In this document: in pieces, positions 57,336 to 64,000 of the stretch | How positions within the stretch are numbered: position 1 is the stretch's first letter | Layout of the letters: every line of letters begins with the position of its first letter | Source of the DNA: Isoetes taiwanensis | Taxonomy: Eukaryota; Streptophyta; Lycopodiopsida; Isoetales; Isoetaceae | Direction of reading: 5' to 3' | Length of the DNA stretch: 64,000 nt | NCBI GenBank assembly: GCA_021234155.1 | Contig: JAJEKV010000082.1 | Location: forward strand, 1 to 64,000 | The notes under the pieces: generated by a model | What the model was told of the DNA's origin: nothing | Database searches by the model: none | The model's input: only the letters and a program-made list of their open reading frames with translations | Made by a program: the position numbers and the translations under genes

Positions 57336-58290
57336 CATGAGACATGACCATAGATTTAGGAAAAGATTTTAAATATCTTTTGTCACAGGGACATATAGGC
57401 ATTAAACATAGAGCCGTATATAGTGAAGATGCAAAATGACTTAGCATGTATCTGCATCTCAAATTTTTGAAGCATGCTTTGAAAGGGCCAAAGCAAGCCA
57501 CATCCAATGGTTGCAGCATATATCATGTGTGTGGAGATAACTTCAGAATATGTAAACCCATCTCTTTATCATGTTGAATGGCTTTCAAAGAGATGTGTGA
57601 ACCATAGCCATCACATATTAATACATAAAGTGCACCAACTATGAAACAACTCATCAGTTATCCAGACCTTCTTTTGGTAGGACATATAAACACTGTGCTC
57701 ACAACCGACCATTAGATTTCTATATCTAAGTCTCTTACATTTAAAAACATATAAATTTGGAATTATAGGACCCGGCCATGATTGAACAATAAGCCATTCC
57801 CTATCCTTAGAATGGTTTGATTCATGTTACCCTACCCCCTTTTAGCCACAACTCTTACACGGATCTACTTCCAAAACTTAGATTTTCATTTCATCACAAT
57901 TCCATATAGTATTAGCTTGAAAATGAAAAAATTAGTATATAAAGTTTCAAGAGAAGAGAAGAAAGCATTCGGATTAGTAGAAGTCATAGCTTTACCCTTT
58001 GAACCTCCACACAGTTGATCTCAAAGATATTTAGGGTATCTAGCTTTAAAATTCCTCCACCATTTTTTTCCCAGGCAAACCATCTTTAAAATATGTATCT
58101 CTACTAATACATATTTTTGTTACCCTCTCTCTCAATAATTCTAGTGTCACTCCTCTACCTTCATCAACCATTTGCAGGCACCATTTCACTAAAGTTTCCT
58201 CTTCTTCAACTGTCAAACCCATAGCTTTGATCCTAATTTCACCTCAATTATCCCACCTAGCCATCTTCTAAGAGTGCTTTTGGATATGGC
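57330..58290 (-). pseudogene. Pogo/Tigger-type DDE transposase remnant
   Basis: On the minus strand, CDGYGSHTSLKAIQHDKEMG (about 57550-57610, in a changing frame) is followed by ISTHMIYAATIG or, in the next frame, MLQPLDVACFGPFKACFKNL (57519-57460). CDGYGSH...LQPLDVxxFGPFK is the second half of the DDE_1 catalytic domain of pogo-like transposases. Upstream, SYQKKVWITDELFHSW is consistent. There are multiple frameshifts and no TIRs were identified. Confidence 0.55.
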
Positions 58291-58787
58291 ATAATGTGGA
58301 GTAGCTTTACCAATCCTTAACAAACCATCCTTAATTGCTTCTATGGCTTCATGCATTTGCTCCAAGAGCCCCTGACCATGGATCTTACCCTCTTTTCTCC
58401 CAAGGAATTCTTCTGTAACTAGGAATATATTGTGGCGGAATTGGATTTGGACTTGCTTCTATGGGCTTTAGGATGACCAAAAATTGGTTCTGGTTCTATG
58501 GATGAAATTGGTTCTGGTTCTGCTTTTGAAACTTTCTTTGCATCACTTGCAAACCACGACATGCAACCAAACTGGCTGAGCTCCCAAAAATCGCTTCAAT
58601 AAAGAAAAAGCCACTGCCTTTGTAACCACAGAATCGCTAGAAGACATGATCAGCGCATTTTTGAACTCAAGATTTAGCAAGCAAACTGGAGCGGCTAAGA
58701 ATCAAAAGCAAACCGCCAAAGCAACAACCTAAGCGCCATCGCTGAAGAAAAACAGAGCAAAAAATGCTCCCCAATTTCTATATTGTA
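58291..58787. other. Stretch without a recognised gene
   Basis: It includes a short repeat (AAATTGGTTCTGGTTCT twice near 58480-58515). It may contain the degraded N-terminus of the pogo-like transposase, but no motif is readable. Confidence 0.35.
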
Positions 58788-58900
58788 GGGGAAAGGACAA
58801 GGGTCCTGCTTTGGCAGCCTGCGGTGACCCGGTCTGGCTACACTGCACGGTCGCGGAGCCCCACCGGCTGCACTGGAAAGCAGTCCCTTTTCCTTTCCCC
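58788..58900. mobile_element. 113-bp TA-flanked foldback MITE
   Basis: GGGGAAAGGACAAGGG at the left pairs with CCCTTTTCCTTTCCCC at the right, and TGCTTTGGCAGCC with GGCTGCACTGGAAAGCA. TA flanks both ends (58786-58787 and 58901-58902). This fits a Tc1/mariner-type MITE different in sequence from the one at 15419. Confidence 0.6.
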
Positions 58901-59225
58901 TATACATTTTTAAGATAAAAGGTGAAAATGTAGTAACCATTGCAGACTGTTTGGGTTTTCCGGCAAATTGTTGGTTTTCCTTCATTCCCGCACAGTTTAC
59001 TTTTTTCTCCGGTTTTTGAGTTTCCGGCATGTTTCTGGCAGGGGGTCCCCCCTCTACGACACTGCAAAATGGTTTGCAACTCCAGAACGTATCAGGAAAT
59101 CAAAACCGAACACCTTTTGGTTGCAAGGGCGTGGTTTTTCATGTGATATGTCAGTTTTTCGCCAATAAAAAGAGGATGAATTGCTTGATATTTTTCTACG
59201 TCTGTTTTATTTTGAAATTTTTGAA

Positions 59226-59763
59226 ATGGCAGCAACTGCCATTCCAGAATGGTTGAAAACCTTGGTGCAGCTGCATTACGAGCCAGGTGGTGGGGAGAAG
59301 AGGAATTGGTTTTGCATGCAATGCAATGTGCCTGAATTGATGAGTGAGAGGGAGTTGACGGCTGGTGGCCAAACATTTCCGTGTCAAATTTTGGAGACAT
59401 TCCAAAGAAGAAGACTGTGTTTACTGCAGTGAGTTGAAGGCATTTCCTATTCCTTTTCCTCAGATCGAGTATGTGGACAAGAAATTAATGCAGGGTGACT
59501 TGGTTTACTATGTCCATACAAGAATCGGACGAAAAAAGATCAAAACCAATTTATCCAGATGCGCTACATGTGGTTTTTTGTGCCCAGATAACATCTACTG
59601 CAGTTTGGAATGTCTAGTAGCAGCAGGGGGGGCTGTGCCACAAACCAGATCACAGCAGCATTTAATGCGAATTTGGAATGTCTAGTAGCAGCAGAGAGCG
59701 CACAAGCTGAAGGACAGACTGCAGCACTGGAAGAAGCAAATGAGCAGGAATCCCAATCCTAAA
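59226..59763 (+). pseudogene. PLATZ-type zinc-binding protein gene, frameshifted and intronless
   Basis: ATG at 59226 (context GAAATGGC) opens AATAIPEWLKTLVQL and NWFCMQCN, matching the PxWLxxLL...FCLDC start of plant PLATZ proteins. A +1 shift at about 59360 leads to EDCVYCSELKAFPIPF, VYYVHTRIGRKKIKTNLSRC and ATCGFLCPDNIYCSLECLVA, matching the C-terminal CxxC...FCSLxCK part. The first Cys-x2-His pair of the domain is not obvious. A 66-bp direct duplication (GGAATGTCTAGTAGCAGCAG at about 59607 and 59673) adds a stop; without it the frame would end EEANEQESQS at about 59760. Plant PLATZ genes normally have introns, so this may be a retrocopy. Confidence 0.5.
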
Positions 59764-60014
59764 TAAAAGAGGAACCATTACTTTTCTGCTCTATTTTAAT
59801 TTACGCTATGTTTTTCCTTGCTTTTATTGTAGCAGAAGTGCAGTTTTTTAAATTTATCTGTTCTCTTATTACACTGGTTTATCTCTGCCAATTTATATGT
59901 GCGTTTTGTTTTTCCATTTTGGGTTATGGGTTTTTACTGGATACCTGGAATACATTCAACGAACTGATTCTGATTTGATGATGCATATAACTGGTTTGAT
60001 TTGATGGATTTTGA

Positions 60015-60175
60015 TGCACATCACTGGTCTGATTGTGCTCTGATGCTTCTGAAAAAATACAAGAGTCTAGATTTCCTATATTATCTCATTTTCTTCTCTG
60101 CAACACAGTCTGGTGCTTCTGAAAAGACACAACACAAGAGTTTGGATTCCTAAAATGTCTCATTTTCTTCTCTAT
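60015..60175. repeat. About 80-bp diverged tandem duplication
   Basis: TCTGRTGCTTCTGAAAARAYAC, CAAGAGTYTRGATTYC and TCTCATTTTCTTCTCT occur twice in order. Confidence 0.75.
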
Positions 60176-62040
60176 AATGTGATAGAACGATTCTTTATTT
60201 GTTTTTGTTCTTTGTTCTTGTCTGTAATGTCTGTCAGAACTATTTTACCAAAAAAGAACATTGGAATGAGAGGCAACAAGTTCTTCTCTCTTGGGAAGTT
60301 TGCTCTGACTGACTACTGGATAAGCCTAAACTGGAAAATCTTGTAAATGTTGTAAATTAATAATCTTGTAATTTGTAATCTAGTGGAAGCTCTGTAGATC
60401 GGAAGACTATAATTCGAAGCTCTGGGATCTGGGCTTGTCCATATATTGAAAGAGGACTGACAGTTGCACTGGGCGCCATTCTTACCCTTTATATAGAACA
60501 AAGAAATTTCAGAAATATAGAACTCAAAAGAATTGAATGGCTAGATTTAGAGCCACATAGATGATCATTGAGGCAAGCCCAAATCGATGGCTGCCATAGA
60601 GACAACTGGAAGCTCAAAACCCTGCATGCTCTGTAACCCTAAACCTCTTCCTACATTGAGCCAACCTGGTTACAACCCCTAAATCAGTCAAATTGGACCA
60701 TGTGGACCATTAGGGGCACCACCTACCTTAGCTCATGTGCAAAAATATTGCGCCATCTTAGGGCACCTGGGCCATGGATGGGCACCCCCCTTTATTTTCA
60801 ATTGCATGTAAACATAACAGTAACGGGCTTTGACAGAAATAATTCTTAATGTTTAAGCACACATATGTGCTGACATCGCAGCCTATGTATTTACATAGGA
60901 CCATGGTTTATAGTTTAGCATATATTTAAGTTCATGTATGCCCCCTAGGTAGGTTAGGTGTCAACGTGCTGTGTTCTACACGTCACATATGTGACCATCT
61001 TCTGCAGCACCGAAGAAAAACAATCCAATCCATCATATTCCTTTTTTCTGAGTTTTCACTCCGTCTCTTCTCTCTCTTGTTTTCTTGTTGTTTGATTCTA
61101 GCCTAGATCACAAGTTTTGTCACACCACCCTTTTGAAATTGCACAAAAATCACCGCTGATTTTTGCTTCATGTGAACTGCACATAATATGTAAAACGTTT
61201 TAATACTAATTCAGCAATTTAAACGTTGTGATTTACTTATGCACATAGTAGAAGCCATCTAGGTTCTCATGTTACCAGGAAGGCCGACTCTACTTTATAT
61301 CAGGTAGATCAAATAACAAATGGGAGTTCTACAAACAAAAAGACACTCAGTTTGATTGCACGTTTATCAGATGTAATGGTCTCACGTGGGAGGTAACTGA
61401 TATACCATTTCATAACAATCAGACACAATTTGAGTCTTTCCAAAGCAAAGCAAGCAGCACATTTAAAGCTTATGCAAGACATGTTCATCATATCTATTCC
61501 ATCCCATAAAACATATAGAGCTTTGGGATATAATATTCAACGAATACCGTCCTCAATGTGGTAGTGCAAGCACTAGCAATTGTATTAGATGTAGTCTAAA
61601 CTGGAGTGATTCTGAAGCAAATGATTTGACCTTCAAATAAAATGCTAGTTATAACTCAAACACAAACTAACGAATTTTGCTATATGACACCCAAAGTTAG
61701 GTCTATTGGAACATATTAGGTTGCTTGTGTTTCTAGCTTTAAAATTATATACGAGAAAATGTGGATTAATTAGAAACTAGTTATCATAATATGATACTCA
61801 AAGCCAAAGTTAGGTTTATTGGAACAGATTAGATTGCAAATGTTTCTAGCTTGAGTATGATACTCAGAAATGGGGATTAATAAAACAAGGTGCTGTGCAC
61901 AGAGGGTTGCCCTCCATGGTCGGAGGGTGAAGTGGCTTAAATCATGAGCTTAGGCTTAAAGTGGGGGGCAGTATGCCATGTGATAAGATGATTAGACATG
62001 GACAAGTGTCTTGTGAAGAATGTTAAGGTCGTGATTGAAT
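60176..62040. other. Stretch without a recognised gene
   Basis: AT-rich. There are two related phrases (AAAGTTAGGTYTATTGGAACA and GTTTCTAGCTT) at about 61695-61735 and 61805-61850. No gene or RNA is supported. Confidence 0.4.
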
Positions 62041-62076
62041 CGATGCATGCGAAGTTTGTAATGGTAAGACTCTTGG

Positions 62077-62379
62077 GTGATTCAAGGAAACACATATCCG
62101 ATTTCTAGAACAAATTTCTTCTATCAATCAGAACATCGTCCATGGACTATTCATAGACAGCAGCCACCACTCTGCCTATCGTATTCGACCACCTTTAACA
62201 GCTGTCAGGGCTTAACATTAGATCGAGTTGTCATTGATCTATGCACGAATGTCTTTGCACATGGTCAATTGTATACGGCCTTTACTTGTGTATGGAATAG
62301 GCAAGATGTCTTGATACTCCTCTCCCGAGAGAACACTGCAAGAAGTATAGTGAACGTCGTCTATAAGCAATTATTGTGA
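62077..62379 (+). pseudogene. Helitron PIF1-like helicase, C-terminal fragment
   Basis: The frame encodes QQPPLCLSYSTTFNSCQGLT, LDRVVIDLCTNVFAHGQLYT and AFTCVWNRQDVLILL. This matches helicase motifs V and VI of plant Helitrons (LSYAMTFNKCQGLTLDRV ... FxHGQLYTALSRVR). The arginine-finger segment ALSRVR has become AFTCVW, so the copy is inactive. The TGA at 62379 is at the normal end of the protein. No Helitron 3' hairpin was found in the following 300 bp. Confidence 0.7.
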
Positions 62380-63585
62380 CATTAAGGTACGTTCTCTCCA
62401 GCTCTTTCGTCAAATAAATCCATCTATCATTTATGCAAACAAGCCTTTAGCCTTTCTTAACATGTATAAATCCCAAGGGCAAGATGCTTTAGGCATATTC
62501 GGAGTTGATGCTTGCTCCTAAATTCGCCATGTATTTCCGGGGGGAAAAATAGGGAAAGATAAAAAAAAAACCACGAAAATAGGTTCGGAAGAAGATGCCT
62601 TTGAATCTAAAGGTTTGCAGGTCTCCGGTGCTCAGCTGAAACCGCCCTCTTTGGAGCATCAGACCCATTTGTCTTACAGTTTGAATTCAATCTTGCTTCT
62701 TACAATTCATTCTTGGGCTTCCGGTACCTTTTGTTTTGCTGCCTTAGGTCGGTATGGCAGAGGTGAAGGCGATGGCTTGGTCTTTGTGAAAGGGGCTAAG
62801 ATATCCCTCTGACTCCAAAGCCTAATATTGCTTTAGTTTGTTATTAGTCATATTAGAGCTCTAGGTTATAACTATGGCCGCCAATTCTCATGGCAAAAAT
62901 GGGCAGACCTTCTGTAGTCTTCAAAGGAACCGTCCTCTTCAACAACGATGTGAGCTCTTTTATTATTGTATTTTGTCTTTTGTTTGCTTGCTCCATAGTC
63001 CAAACATCAAATCCCTCAGCAATGGTAAATGGTGAGCTAACAAAGTTCGTTATGTGCTCAAGGTAATTCCGGCAGATTGTCGTGGTGAGGTAGATGGTCA
63101 TGATGCTAAGTTTCTAGGCTAGACATCCGACAACTAATAGGCAATGTTAAGCAGGCTCAAGGACAATTCATACAATATGTGGAAGTCGCGTGATGAGTTG
63201 TAGATGGCAACCACCTACGAAAGAAGATCATTGTACCAATTGTAGAGACAACTTGATAAGTTTGCATTGTTTTAAAATTTTATATCTTTTCTAGCTTCAA
63301 ATGCAGTGTTTTATGTCTTGGTAATGCGAATCATCTGATATCATATAATCAGCTTTGTCAAATGGCAAATGGAGAACACCAAGATATATTTGTGTAAGAA
63401 TCTGCCCTCAACGTTTTCTAGCAGAATGGGACGTTTTTGCCCATGCTCTTACACATCAAAAACGATGCCCATATCCTCCTTAAAATCCCCCATAAAAAAC
63501 CCCTTAAAATCCTCCTTTTCGTGGAATGGACATGATTTTCAGAAACGGGGTATTTGGCCACAATCCTCCGTTGTGATTTTGTAGA
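62380..63585. other. Stretch without a recognised gene
   Basis: An 82-codon minus-strand frame (62853-63101) and a 65-codon plus-strand frame (62615-62812) show no known motif. From 63420 the sequence grades into CCCCTTAAAATCC-type repeats. Confidence 0.35.
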
Positions 63586-64000
63586 TTAATATCCCCTTAT
63601 TTGAATTTTTTTTATATCCCACGTTGCCATATGCAATGGTCATACCCCTTTTCTCACAAATAATGTTCATACCCCTTTCTAGGAACAATCCCCCTTTGTG
63701 ATTTTGTAGTTTAATATACCCTTATTCCGTTCATACCCTTTATTCCATTCATACCCCTCTTCTCAACCATCCCCCTTTTATGTTTAATATCCCCTTATGT
63801 TTAATATCCCCTTATTCCGTTCATACCCCTTTTATATTTATACTCCTTTTCCGTTCATACTCCTTTTATATTTAATATCCCCTTATTCTGTTCATACCCC
63901 ATACTGTTAATACCCTTTTCTTAAAAATCCCCCCTTCCTTCCTGATTTTGTGTTTAATATTCCCTTATTCCGTTCATACCCCTCTTCTCACCCATCCCCC
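63586..64000. repeat. Minisatellite TTTAATATCCCCTTATTCCG-TTCATACCCCTT
   Basis: At least eight degenerate units of about 20-45 bp built from TTTAATATCCCCTTATTCCG and TTCATACCCCTTTT reach the right edge of the window. Non-coding. Confidence 0.85.

Overview
The window looks like nuclear DNA of a land plant with a large, transposon-rich genome. The support is: GT-AG introns that join reading frames exactly, a PLATZ-type plant transcription-factor ORF, plant telo-box motifs (AAACCCTAA), LINEs with microsatellite tails, Helitron pieces, Copia and pogo remnants and tRNA-derived SINEs. The secreted metalloprotease/LamG gene, the DUF7869-type ORFs and the Penelope-like RT would suit a seed-free plant (fern, lycophyte or bryophyte) better than an angiosperm, but that assignment is inference. 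There are no rRNA genes, CRISPR arrays, prokaryotic operons or convincing functional tRNA genes.

Layout. 1-15.4 kb: tandem copies of a metalloprotease gene on the minus strand. One copy is complete (9310-14873, three exons, 853 codons). Of the other copy only exon 1 is present (1843-2365); its later exons would lie left of the window. A 5'-truncated LINE (2594-4830), a decayed unknown gene (6308-7396) and a Helitron 3' end (9005) lie between them. 15.4-23.1 kb: a 105-bp TA-flanked palindromic MITE, a tandemly duplicated SINE block, a Penelope-like RT fragment, a weak gene candidate and an odd CpG-rich palindromic tract.

23.1-35.8 kb holds the most interesting object: a 12,128-bp transposon (23423-35550) with 25-bp perfect terminal inverted repeats and a TGAA target duplication. 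It is nested in one arm of an older foldback element, so the empty site can be read directly. It carries a decayed DUF7869-type (DDE-like) ORF at its left end, and about 9 kb of cargo. The cargo includes a broken FCP1-like phosphatase and at least 12 copies of a 20-25-bp palindrome built on CTCGACTCGCGAGTCGAG.

35.8-44.3 kb: a second DUF7869-type copy with a 662-codon open frame (37594-39582), then a SINE cluster with a recent 272-bp tandem duplication. 44.4-49.2 kb: a nearly full-length but dead LINE (active site YAGD). 49.2-64 kb: a transposon graveyard with a Copia gag, two Helitron helicase pieces, a 2.7-kb long-TIR element holding a PHD-finger exon, a pogo-like transposase remnant, a TA-flanked MITE, a frameshifted PLATZ-like gene and a minisatellite at the right edge. 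The only gene here that looks intact and host-functional is the metalloprotease.
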